Assembly: GCA_900549685.1 (NCBI GenBank)
Contig: UROX01000164.1
Span: 1 to 5,326 of the forward strand
DNA from: an uncultured Alistipes sp.
GTDB taxonomy: Bacteria > Bacteroidota > Bacteroidia > Bacteroidales > Rikenellaceae
Direction: 5' to 3'
DNA length: 5,326 nucleotides
Shown here in pieces: positions 1-5,326 of this stretch (positions within the stretch are counted from its first letter, which is position 1; every line of letters starts with the position of its first letter). The position numbers and the translations under genes are program-made. A model generated the notes under the pieces. It saw only the letters and a program-made list of their open reading frames with translations, was not told the origin of the DNA and made no database searches.

Positions 1-33
1 GCAGCGGTTCGCAGCCACAGGTCATGTTTTCGA

Positions 34-54
34 GCCGGGTCCAACTCTCCCGGC
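34..54. other. Small GC hairpin near left edge
   Basis: GCCGGG (34-39) and CCCGGC (49-54) form a 6-bp perfect stem with a 9-nt loop. Neither strand has a T-run after the stem, so it is not a convincing intrinsic terminator. It could be the weak 3' end structure of a gene lying left of the window. All three plus frames are open at position 1 and stop by about 130, so no upstream gene can be assigned from this stub. Confidence 0.3.
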
Positions 55-89
55 AGAAACTTTCCGGCATATTTGAAACAATAATCGCA

Positions 90-119
90 TTTCGAAAAAA
101 TAGTTTGGCTATATTCTTG
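90..119 (+). promoter_or_regulatory. Candidate Bacteroidetes promoter for the glycogen cluster
   Basis: TATTCTTG at 112-119 matches the Bacteroidetes -7 consensus TAnnTTTG at all but one fixed position. TTTC at 90-93 is a 3-of-4 match to the -33 TTTG box, with an 18-bp spacer. Transcription would begin near 124-128 and leave a 5' leader of about 50 nt before the ATG at 176. The surrounding AT-rich stretch (about 66-165) contrasts with the GC-rich genes and fits a promoter region. AAAGGAG at 121-127 lies too far (48 nt) from the ATG to act as its ribosome site. The match is imperfect; a second possible pairing, TTTG at 72-75 with TAGTTTG at 101-107, has a spacer of about 25 bp that is too long. 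Confidence 0.35.
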
Positions 120-175
120 AAAAGGAGTTAAAGTTTTCTTAAATTTACGGGTAAGAACAAAAAACGCATCGAGCT

Positions 176-2113
176 ATGGCTGTTCTACATTTTGACAAAA
201 ACGAGCTGGGCAACCTGGAGTATTCTCTCCGACGGGAAATGCTCAGTACGAACCGGGCGGGAGGCTACATGAGCACCACGATCGTCTGCTGCAACACGCG
301 CAAATACCACGGTCTGATCGTATGTCCCCGCAACGACGAGGACGAAAACAATTACGTGCTGCTGTCGTCGGTAGACGAGACCGTCGTCCAGCACGACCAG
401 TCGTTCAACCTGGCTATCCACCGGTTCCCCGGCGTATACGAGCCCCGGGGACACAAATACATCACCGACTTCACCTACACGCCCTCGCCGGCCATCACCT
501 ACCGCGTAGGCGGCGTAATTCTGAAAAAGGAATTGCTCTGGATCCATGCGCGTACCCAGCTGCTCATCCGCTACACGCTGCTCGACGCCCGCTCGAAAAC
601 GCTGCTCCGCCTGCGTCCGTTTCTGGCTTTCCGCGACCGGCACTCGGTGGGACGGGCCAACCTCTTCGCCGACGGACGCAGCTATCCCGTCGAAGGCGGC
701 GTGAAAAACAGGCTCTACGAAGGTTTCCCGTGGCTGCACATGCAGCTGAACGTCCCGCACGAATTCGTCGCGGCTCCCGACTGGTATTACAATTTCGAAT
801 ACGCCGAAGAAATCGACCGGGGCTATCCCGGCCACGAGGACCTGCTGACGACGGGGTATTTCGAAGCGGAAATCGCCAAAGGCCAAAGCATCGTCTTCTC
901 CGGCTCGATCGAAGAAGCGGACCCGCAAGCGCTCGAGAAAACGTTCGAAGAGGAACTGGCCCGGCGCTCGAACAAAATAGACTTCCTCTCCTGTCTGCGC
1001 CACTCGGCGCGGCAGTTCATCGTCCGGCACGGCGACAAGACCGAAACCGTCGCCGGCTATCCGTGGTTCGGGCGGTGGGGCCGCGACACCTTCATCGCGT
1101 TGCCGGGCATCACGCTGACCCAGGGCGGTGTCGAATCGTGCCGGGAAGTGATCGACACGATGGTCGCCCAGATGAAAGACGGTCTGTTCCCGAATATGGG
1201 CGACGCCTACAATTCGGTCGATGCCCCGCTGTGGTTTTTCTGGACGCTCCAGGCCTTCGAACCCTATGCCGGCGGACCGAAGAAAATATGGTCGGCCTAC
1301 AAAGAACCGCTCAAGGCCATTCTGAGAGCCTATCGCGACGGCACGAACCCTTACGTCCGCGTAGACGACAACGCGCTGGTATGGGCCTCGCACCCCCGAT
1401 ATGCCATGACATGGATGGACGCCGTGGGGGCCGACGGTCCCGTCACGGGCCGCGACGGCTATCAGGTCGAGATCAACGCCCTGTGGTATAACGCCGTATG
1501 TTACGCACTGGAGCTGGCCAGAAAAGGCCGCGACAAGTCTTTCATAGAGGAATGGAAAGAAATGCCCGAAAAGATCAAGGCATCGTTCCTCGACCGGTTC
1601 TGGTATCCGAAAGAAGAGTTTCTGGCCGACTACGTGGACGAAAACGGACAAAATACCTACATCCGCCCCAACCAGATCATCGCCTGTTCGCTGCCCTACG
1701 GCATGTTGAGCGACAGCATGAAACTGAGCGTCATCGAAAAGGTCCGCCGCCACCTGCTCACCCCCAAGGGACTCCGCACGCTCTCGCCCCGCAATCCGCT
1801 CTACAAAGGACATTACGGAGGCGATCAGGCCACACGGGACAAGGCCTACCACCAGGGTACCGTATGGCCGTGGCTGCTGGAACATTACGTCCGGGCCAAT
1901 TTCGACATGCAGGGAGCGGCTTTTCTGCCCGAAGCCAGGGACATTCTCCGGAATTTCGAGGAAGACATCAGCGTCAGCGGGATCGCCTCGATCAACGAAA
2001 TATACGACGGCGATCCGCCCCACCATCCCCGGGGCGCGATCTCTCAGGCGTGGAGCGTCGGCGCGATCCTGCGGATCGAACGGATGATCGAAGAATTCGA
2101 AACGAAAAAATAG
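176..2113 (+). CDS. Glycogen debranching enzyme (amylo-alpha-1,6-glucosidase, GH133)
   Basis: This 645-residue cytosolic enzyme is expected to hydrolyse alpha-1,6-linked glucose at glycogen branch points. The N-terminal part (about 15-240) is the bacterial/archaeal debranching-enzyme N domain, with TNRAGGYMSTT at 25-35 and NTRKYHG at 40-46. The C-terminal part (about 270-640) is the (alpha/alpha)6-barrel amylo-1,6-glucosidase domain: AGYPWFGRWGRDT at 293-305, TWMDA at 412-416, EINALWYNA at 432-440, RPNQ at 497-500, AYHQGTVWPWL at 557-567, INEIYDGD at 606-613 and QAWSVG at 624-629. By family analogy D304 and E608 are the likely catalytic acid and base; both are present. The length is normal for the Bacteroidales form and there is no signal peptide. 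The ATG at 176 is chosen because MAVLHFDKNELGNLEYSL resembles family N-termini as I recall them; there is no Shine-Dalgarno, usual in this phylum. It is the first gene of the probable operon. Confidence 0.95.
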   Translation: MAVLHFDKNELGNLEYSLRREMLSTNRAGGYMSTTIVCCNTRKYHGLIVCPRNDEDENNYVLLSSVDETVVQHDQSFNLAIHRFPGVYEPRGHKYITDFTYTPSPAITYRVGGVILKKELLWIHARTQLLIRYTLLDARSKTLLRLRPFLAFRDRHSVGRANLFADGRSYPVEGGVKNRLYEGFPWLHMQLNVPHEFVAAPDWYYNFEYAEEIDRGYPGHEDLLTTGYFEAEIAKGQSIVFSGSIEEADPQALEKTFEEELARRSNKIDFLSCLRHSARQFIVRHGDKTETVAGYPWFGRWGRDTFIALPGITLTQGGVESCREVIDTMVAQMKDGLFPNMGDAYNSVDAPLWFFWTLQAFEPYAGGPKKIWSAYKEPLKAILRAYRDGTNPYVRVDDNALVWASHPRYAMTWMDAVGADGPVTGRDGYQVEINALWYNAVCYALELARKGRDKSFIEEWKEMPEKIKASFLDRFWYPKEEFLADYVDENGQNTYIRPNQIIACSLPYGMLSDSMKLSVIEKVRRHLLTPKGLRTLSPRNPLYKGHYGGDQATRDKAYHQGTVWPWLLEHYVRANFDMQGAAFLPEARDILRNFEEDISVSGIASINEIYDGDPPHHPRGAISQAWSVGAILRIERMIEEFETKK

Positions 2114-2333
2114 CGCCGGGAAAAAGCTTTGGAACGAACCGTGCATAGACTTCCGGAGCGACCGTTTCCCGACGGACACCGTCCTGCGGGAAGGACCGCC
2201 GGTCCGTGAACAAACATTTTCCCTGTCGCCGGACAGGGAACGGACCCAATCCGATGGTAACGCAGAACGTCTTGCGGAAAAACACGACCGGCGAAACGAC
2301 AGACAAGGAGTTGAACGCAATAAAAGCAAGAAG
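2114..2333 (+). other. Hairpin-rich gap between debrancher and GT4 gene
   Basis: This 220-bp spacer has no T-tract terminator and no clear promoter, so read-through from gene 1 is plausible. It holds three successive inverted repeats. The first is TTCCCG (2166-2171) with CGGGAA (2187-2192), enclosing GGAC (2174-2177) with GTCC (2181-2184). The second is GGACC (2193-2197) with GGTCC (2201-2205). The third, TTCCCTGTC (2219-2227) with GACAGGGAA (2232-2240), is a perfect 9-bp stem on a GCCG tetraloop. Such structures may tune differential expression, stabilise processed mRNA ends or be part of a dispersed intergenic repeat; the sequence alone does not decide. AAGGAG at 2305-2310 is 23 nt from the next ATG, too far for a normal ribosome site. 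Confidence 0.5.
2219..2240 (+). other. Perfect 9-bp stem-loop in the gene 1-gene 2 gap
   Basis: TTCCCTGTC pairs exactly with GACAGGGAA across a GCCG loop. It is followed by CGGACCC rather than T residues, so it is more likely an mRNA-structure or processing element than an intrinsic terminator. It starts 106 nt after the gene 1 stop and ends 93 nt before the gene 2 start. Confidence 0.5.
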
Positions 2334-2337
2334 ATGA
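2254..2337 (+). CDS. Possible 27-codon mini-ORF ending on the gene 2 start (ATGA)
   Basis: An ATG at 2254 opens a frame of 27 codons, starting MVTQNVLRKN and ending NAIKARR. Its TGA (2335-2337) overlaps the ATG of the GT4 gene as ATGA (2334-2337). The same frame is open further upstream to 2149, with an alternative GTG at 2206 giving 43 codons. The peptide is basic and polar with no recognisable domain. The ATGA overlap is the usual geometry of translational coupling, so the frame could act as a coupling leader for gene 2. It may equally be chance: a second codon starting with A always creates such a TGA. It lacks a ribosome site and its codon use is mixed. Confidence 0.2.
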   Translation: MVTQNVLRKNTTGETTDKELNAIKARR

Positions 2338-3620
2338 GAGTATTGATGTTCGGATGGGAATTCCCTCCCCATATAGCGGGAGGTCTGGGGACCGCATCTT
2401 ACGGACTGACCCGAGGCCTCGCCAAACACGGCACGGAGGTGATCTTCGTCGTTCCCAAAGCCTATGGCGACGAGGACCAGCGGTTCGTGAAGGTAGTCAA
2501 TGCCAGCGATGTGGAAACCCTCTACGGCGACAGCCGGCACGAGGACATCTGGGACAAGCTGACTTTCATCCATATCGACTCCAACATGATCCCTTACGTC
2601 TCGCCCGAAGAATTCGAGGCCCGGTCGGAAGAATACCGCAGGACGGGCCGCATAGCGGCCGGAGGCGACGTGTGGAAAGAACGGTACGCCTTCTCGGGCA
2701 AGTACGGCGCCAACCTGATGGAAGAGGTGGCCCGCTACGCGATGGTCGCCGCGCAGGTGGCCCGCAATCTGGACGGGCAGTTCGACCTGATCCACGCCCA
2801 CGACTGGCTGACCTACTACGCCGGCATCGCCGCCAAACGCGTATCGGGCAAGCCGCTCGTCGTCCACATGCACGCCACCGAATTCGACCGCAGCGGCGAA
2901 CGCATCAACAAGGAGGTCTATGCCATCGAACGCGCCGGCATGGAGGCGGCCGACCGGGTCGTGGCGGTCAGCAACCTGACGCGCAACATCGTCATCGACA
3001 AATACGGCATCCCGCCCGAAAAGGTCGTCACGGTACACAACGCCGTGCGGTTCGGGTCGAAAGCGACGGAAAACGAAACGCGTGCCATCGACGACAAGAT
3101 CGTCACGTTTCTGGGCCGCATCACCTACCAGAAAGGACCGGACTACTTCGTCGAAGCGGCCGCTAAAGTACTCAAACGGATGTCGGGCGTGCGGTTCGTC
3201 ATGGCCGGCAGCGGCGACATGCTCAACCACATCGTCCGCCGCGTGGCCAAACTGGGCATCGCCGACCGCTTCCACTTCACCGGCTTTCTCAAAGGCGACG
3301 AAGTGCAGAAGATGTTTGCACTGAGCGATGTATACGTCATGCCGTCCGTCTCCGAGCCGTTCGGCATCTCGCCGCTCGAGGCCATGCGGTCGAACGTGCC
3401 GGTCATCATCTCCAAACAGTCGGGCGTGGCCGAAGTGCTCGACTATGCCATCAAAGTGGACTACTGGGACGTGGACGCGCTGGCCGACGCCATTTACGGA
3501 CTGATCCGCTATCCGGTCCTTGCGGCCGTCTCGGCCGAAAAGGGGCTGGAAGAAGTCACCAGCCTGAAATGGGAAAACGCGGCAGCGGAACTCATCGAGG
3601 TGTACCGCAGTCTGTTATGA
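2334..3620 (+). CDS. GT4 glycosyltransferase, glycogen-synthase-like
   Basis: This 428-residue GT-B fold retaining glycosyltransferase probably builds alpha-1,4-glucan from a nucleotide-activated glucose in the cytosol. The N-terminal domain begins MRVLMFGWEFPPHIAGGLG (1-19), whose GGLG loop is the acceptor/donor loop of glycogen-synthase-like enzymes. It continues with DLIHAHDWLTYYAG (151-164) and HMHATEFDR (178-186). The C-terminal domain (about 255-428) has FLGRITYQKG (259-268), with R262 and K267 placed to hold the donor phosphates; AGSGD (291-295); FHFTGFL (313-319); and the family EX7E signature, E341 and E349, in SEPFGISPLE. The Lys of the GT5 KxGG motif is not present (IAGG here), which supports GT4 rather than classical GlgA. 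The start agrees with remembered Bacteroides homologues. The donor (ADP- or UDP-glucose) cannot be read from sequence. The neighbouring debrancher and GH57 enzyme support a glycogen role over a cell-surface glycan role. Confidence 0.9.
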   Translation: MRVLMFGWEFPPHIAGGLGTASYGLTRGLAKHGTEVIFVVPKAYGDEDQRFVKVVNASDVETLYGDSRHEDIWDKLTFIHIDSNMIPYVSPEEFEARSEEYRRTGRIAAGGDVWKERYAFSGKYGANLMEEVARYAMVAAQVARNLDGQFDLIHAHDWLTYYAGIAAKRVSGKPLVVHMHATEFDRSGERINKEVYAIERAGMEAADRVVAVSNLTRNIVIDKYGIPPEKVVTVHNAVRFGSKATENETRAIDDKIVTFLGRITYQKGPDYFVEAAAKVLKRMSGVRFVMAGSGDMLNHIVRRVAKLGIADRFHFTGFLKGDEVQKMFALSDVYVMPSVSEPFGISPLEAMRSNVPVIISKQSGVAEVLDYAIKVDYWDVDALADAIYGLIRYPVLAAVSAEKGLEEVTSLKWENAAAELIEVYRSLL

Positions 3621-3652
3621 ACAAGCAAAATCTAAAATTCGCAGCGCTATGA
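3617..3652 (+). CDS. 11-codon micro-ORF bridging gene 2 stop and gene 3 start
   Basis: The ATG at 3617 overlaps the TGA of the GT4 gene as ATGA (3617-3620) and encodes MNKQNLKFAAL. Its TGA (3650-3652) overlaps the ATG of the GH57 gene as ATGA (3649-3652). A ribosome finishing gene 2 could restart here and again at gene 3, which would couple translation of the two across a 28-nt gap. Neither start has a Shine-Dalgarno site. The peptide itself is unlikely to have a function. The arrangement is certain from the sequence; the coupling role is inference. Confidence 0.3.
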   Translation: MNKQNLKFAAL

Positions 3653-4863
3653 AAACAATATGCTTCTACTTTCAGGTCCATCAGCCGCTCCGGTTGAAGA
3701 AATACCGTTTTTTCAACATGGGCCGAGACCACAACTACCTCGACGACCACGCCAACCGGGCGATCCTGCAGAAAGTAGCCCGCAAATGTTATCTTCCGAT
3801 GAACGAGCTGCTGCTGAAACTGATCCGTGAGAACGGGAAGAAGTTCAAAGTCAGCTTCTCGATCTCGGGACTCGCCATCGAACAGCTCCGCATGTACGCG
3901 CCCGAAGTGCTCGACAGTTTCCAGGCGCTGGCCGAAACGGGCTGCGTGGAATTTCTGGCCGAGACCTACTCCCATTCGCTCTCGTCGATCATCGACGAAG
4001 AAGAGTTCGTCGCCCAGGTACGACGCCACGCGCGGACGATCGAATCCGAATTCGGCGTGAAGCCCAAGACGTTCCGCAACACGGAACTCATCTATTCGGA
4101 CCGTATCGGAGAGCTTGTCTCCTCGATGGGCTACCGGACGATGCTTACCGAAGGCGCCAAGCACATACTGGGTTGGAAAAGCCCCAACTACATTTATGCC
4201 TGCGCCTCGAACCCCAAGCTCCATCTGCTGCTGCGCAACTTCAAGCTCAGCGACGACATCGCGTTCCGCTTTTCGGACCGGGGATGGGGCGAATGGCCGC
4301 TCACGACGCAGAAATACGTCTCGTGGCTGGCCAATCCCGACCTGCCGGGCGAGGTCATCAACCTGTTCATGGACTACGAGACCTTCGGCGAGCACCAGTG
4401 GGCCGAAAGCGGTATTTTCGACTTCATGGCCCATCTGCCCCGGACCGCACTGGAGACAGGCAAACTCTCGTTCGCCACGCCGGCCGAAGTGGCCCGCAAG
4501 TTCCAACCGGTGGGCGTCCTGCACTGCCCCTATCCGATTTCGTGGGCGGACGAGGAACGCGACGTCACGGCATGGGTCGGCAACGAGCTTCAGAACGAGG
4601 CTTTCTCGAAACTCTACCGGCTGAAGGACAAGATCGCGGCAATCGACCATCCCGACTTCACCCATGCGTGGAACTTCCTTCAGGCATCCGACCACTTCTA
4701 CTACATGGCCACCAAATGGTTCTCGGACGGCGACGTGCACAGCTATTTCAATCCTTACGACTCGCCTTATGAAGCCTTCATCAACTACATGAACGTATTG
4801 AGCGACTTCGAGATAGAAGTCGATAAGAAATACAGGGAATCCGTGCGGAGCGTCACGGCCTGA
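3649..4863 (+). CDS. GH57 alpha-amylase-family glycoside hydrolase
   Basis: This 404-residue cytosolic enzyme is expected to hydrolyse or transfer alpha-1,4-glucan segments of glycogen or maltodextrins. The GH57 conserved regions appear in order: HQP at 11-13 (region 1); ETYSHS at 105-110 within FLAETYSHSLSS (region 2); FRNTELIYS at 142-150, with E146 as the expected nucleophile (region 3); FMDYETFGEHQW at 240-251, with D242 as the expected acid/base (region 4); and HAWNFLQASDHF at 339-350 (region 5). It is of the short alpha-amylase type, without the C-terminal extension of the longer GH57 branching enzymes and glucanotransferases. There is no signal peptide. The start at 3649 gives MKTICFYFQVHQP, with the HQP motif at the normal distance. 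It lies 28 bp after the GT4 gene and is the last gene before a strong hairpin. Exact activity (amylase or 4-alpha-glucanotransferase) is unresolved. Confidence 0.92.
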   Translation: MKTICFYFQVHQPLRLKKYRFFNMGRDHNYLDDHANRAILQKVARKCYLPMNELLLKLIRENGKKFKVSFSISGLAIEQLRMYAPEVLDSFQALAETGCVEFLAETYSHSLSSIIDEEEFVAQVRRHARTIESEFGVKPKTFRNTELIYSDRIGELVSSMGYRTMLTEGAKHILGWKSPNYIYACASNPKLHLLLRNFKLSDDIAFRFSDRGWGEWPLTTQKYVSWLANPDLPGEVINLFMDYETFGEHQWAESGIFDFMAHLPRTALETGKLSFATPAEVARKFQPVGVLHCPYPISWADEERDVTAWVGNELQNEAFSKLYRLKDKIAAIDHPDFTHAWNFLQASDHFYYMATKWFSDGDVHSYFNPYDSPYEAFINYMNVLSDFEIEVDKKYRESVRSVTA

Positions 4864-4952
4864 CCCCTGCACGTCCGACGGACGGGAACCGGGCTGCACG
4901 GTGCCGCACACGAAATTTCCCTTCGCCCTTCCCCCCTAACGCAGAGTTTTTC

Positions 4953-4990
4953 CGAAACGGTCCGGTATCCGACGATACCGGACCGTTTCG
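4953..4990 (+). terminator. Perfect 17-bp stem-loop after the operon
   Basis: CGAAACGGTCCGGTATC (4953-4969) pairs without a mismatch with 4974-4990 across a CGAC loop, beginning 90 nt after the GH57 stop. This is the strongest inverted repeat in the window and is well placed to end the operon transcript. Unusually, no T-tract follows it (CATACGATAAC); the T-run, TTTTT at 4947-4951, precedes the stem. It may therefore end or protect the mRNA by structure alone. The region from the stop to the hairpin has no other gene. Confidence 0.6.
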
Positions 4991-5218
4991 CATACGATAA
5001 CGGGAAACATTTGCGTTTCAATCATACGAAAAGCCCCCGTCGATCATACGCGATTCCGCGCCGACGGTCTTCAAAGCCCTGCGACTTCGCGGGTTCTCTC
5101 CGAAGCCTTTCCCCGAAGAAAAGGTCCGGAGCAGGATCGGAATCGCAAGTGCGGCTCCGCCGCGAACGGCCCGCCCGAAGGAAGCGGAATCCGGCACTTG
5201 AAATTGATGAGGCGTAAA
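4991..5218. other. Structured non-coding stretch after the terminator
   Basis: No convincing gene is present here. The open frames on the minus strand are basic, low-complexity readings of GC-rich DNA that overlap each other. Two further inverted repeats are visible. CCGTCG (5037-5042) pairs with CGACGG (5062-5067), enclosing CGCG (5049-5052) with CGCG (5057-5060). A larger imperfect stem is described separately at 5146-5200. The density of paired arms suggests a small RNA, a downstream gene's control region or a copy of a dispersed palindromic repeat. Confidence 0.4.
5146..5200. repeat. Imperfect inverted repeat (about 14 bp)
   Basis: CAAGTGC (5146-5152) pairs with GCACTTG (5194-5200). After a one-base bulge at 5193, GG (5153-5154) pairs with CC (5191-5192), and TCCGC (5156-5160) pairs with GCGGA (5184-5188). 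The loop is 23 nt and GC-rich. The right arm ends just before the AT-rich promoter at 5219-5250. No T-run follows within a few bases, so a classical terminator is unlikely. Confidence 0.45.
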
Positions 5219-5250
5219 GTTGTAAATAGTTTTCAATTATTATATTTTTG
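5219..5250 (+). promoter_or_regulatory. Strong Bacteroidetes-type promoter reading off the right edge
   Basis: TATTTTTG at 5243-5250 is an exact match to the Bacteroidetes -7 box TAnnTTTG. GTTG at 5219-5222 fits the -33 box (TTTG, 3 of 4) with a 20-bp spacer. The AT-rich block 5215-5250 sits within GC-rich flanks. Transcription would start near 5255-5258 on the plus strand and serve a gene or RNA beyond 5326. The remaining ~70 nt are most simply its 5' leader; an ATG at 5271 opens a short basic frame that runs off the window and cannot be judged. Confidence 0.65.
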
Positions 5251-5326
5251 TTGCCCTGAGCGTCCGACGGATGACAAAACGGAACCGGAAGGCGCACGGA
5301 CAATCCACAAGAAACCCTACCGACAA

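Noticed and set aside
1..84. Possible C-terminal end of an upstream gene, or a divergent start on the minus strand at 25 (MTCGCEPL)
   Set aside because: All three plus frames are open across this short stub and none has a recognisable motif. The minus-strand start gives only eight codons.
322..1491. Long plus-strand frames offset from genes 1, 2 and 3 (also 1498-2148, 2354-3166, 4173-4772)
   Set aside because: They give Arg/Pro-rich translations typical of shifted reading of GC-rich genes and show no motif. The true frames carry continuous family signatures, so they are not frameshift remnants.
2128..2153. Candidate promoter for gene 2 (TTTG at 2128, TAGACTTC at 2146)
   Set aside because: The spacer is only 14 bp and the -7 box has two mismatches, so it does not fit the Bacteroidetes pattern.
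185..2329. A 714-codon open frame on the minus strand opposite the debranching enzyme, with similar long ones opposite genes 2 and 3
   Set aside because: They mirror genuine genes with complete family motifs. Their translations lack recognisable domains and are rich in Arg, Val, Asp and Phe, as expected from antisense reading of GC-biased codons.
4872..5271. CGTCCGACGGA occurring twice (4872-4882 and 5261-5271)
   Set aside because: An 11-base self-complementary GC-rich match in two intergenic places has no further shared flanks; it is too short to claim as a repeat family from this window.
5018..5303. Two overlapping minus-strand frames of 72 and 93 codons near the right edge
   Set aside because: They read the same DNA in different frames, the shorter uses TTG as start, no domain is visible, and a strong plus-strand promoter lies within them. 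A repeat or non-coding origin is more likely.
5271..5326. ATG at 5271 opening a frame (MTKRNRKAHG...) to the window end
   Set aside because: Only 18 codons are visible, very basic, with no ribosome site or motif. It lies within the expected 5' leader of the promoter at 5219-5250.

Overview
The window carries a three-gene, plus-strand cluster for cytoplasmic glycogen (alpha-1,4/1,6-glucan) metabolism. The order is a GH133-type glycogen debranching enzyme (176-2113), a GT4 starch/glycogen-synthase-like glycosyltransferase (2334-3620) and a GH57 alpha-amylase-family enzyme (3649-4863). The host is most likely a GC-rich member of the Bacteroidales, for example an Alistipes-like Rikenellaceae. This rests on the gene order and protein styles, which resemble Bacteroides glycogen loci from memory; on the absence of strong Shine-Dalgarno sites at the starts; on one near-perfect Bacteroidetes-type promoter (TTG-type -33 box, TAnnTTTG -7 box) near the right edge; and on GC-rich codon use. 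The genus is inferred, not proven.

Layout. Positions 1-175 are an AT-rich leader with a small GC hairpin and a weak candidate Bacteroidetes promoter; no upstream gene can be assigned. Gene 1 is followed by a 220-bp gap (2114-2333) packed with hairpins and containing a small open frame that closes on the ATGA of gene 2. Gene 2 and gene 3 are 28 bp apart, and an 11-codon micro-ORF bridges the gap: it starts on the ATGA at the stop of gene 2 and stops on the ATGA at the start of gene 3. Ninety bases after gene 3 is a perfect 17-bp stem-loop that probably ends the transcript. The last ~330 bases hold no convincing gene but contain further inverted repeats and a strong promoter firing off the right edge.

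How the genes work together (inference from families). The GT4 enzyme would extend alpha-1,4-glucan chains from a nucleotide-activated glucose. The GH57 enzyme would cut or rearrange alpha-1,4 chains. The GH133 debrancher would remove alpha-1,6-linked glucose at branch points during mobilisation. None of the three has a signal peptide or membrane segment, so all are expected in the cytosol. ADP-glucose pyrophosphorylase, a branching enzyme and glycogen phosphorylase are not in this window and must be elsewhere if the pathway is complete.

I do not see a wholly new system here. The points most worth checking are the paired ATGA/mini-ORF junctions, the intact GH57 catalytic pair (some Bacteroides relatives are reported to have lost it), and the structured non-coding stretches.
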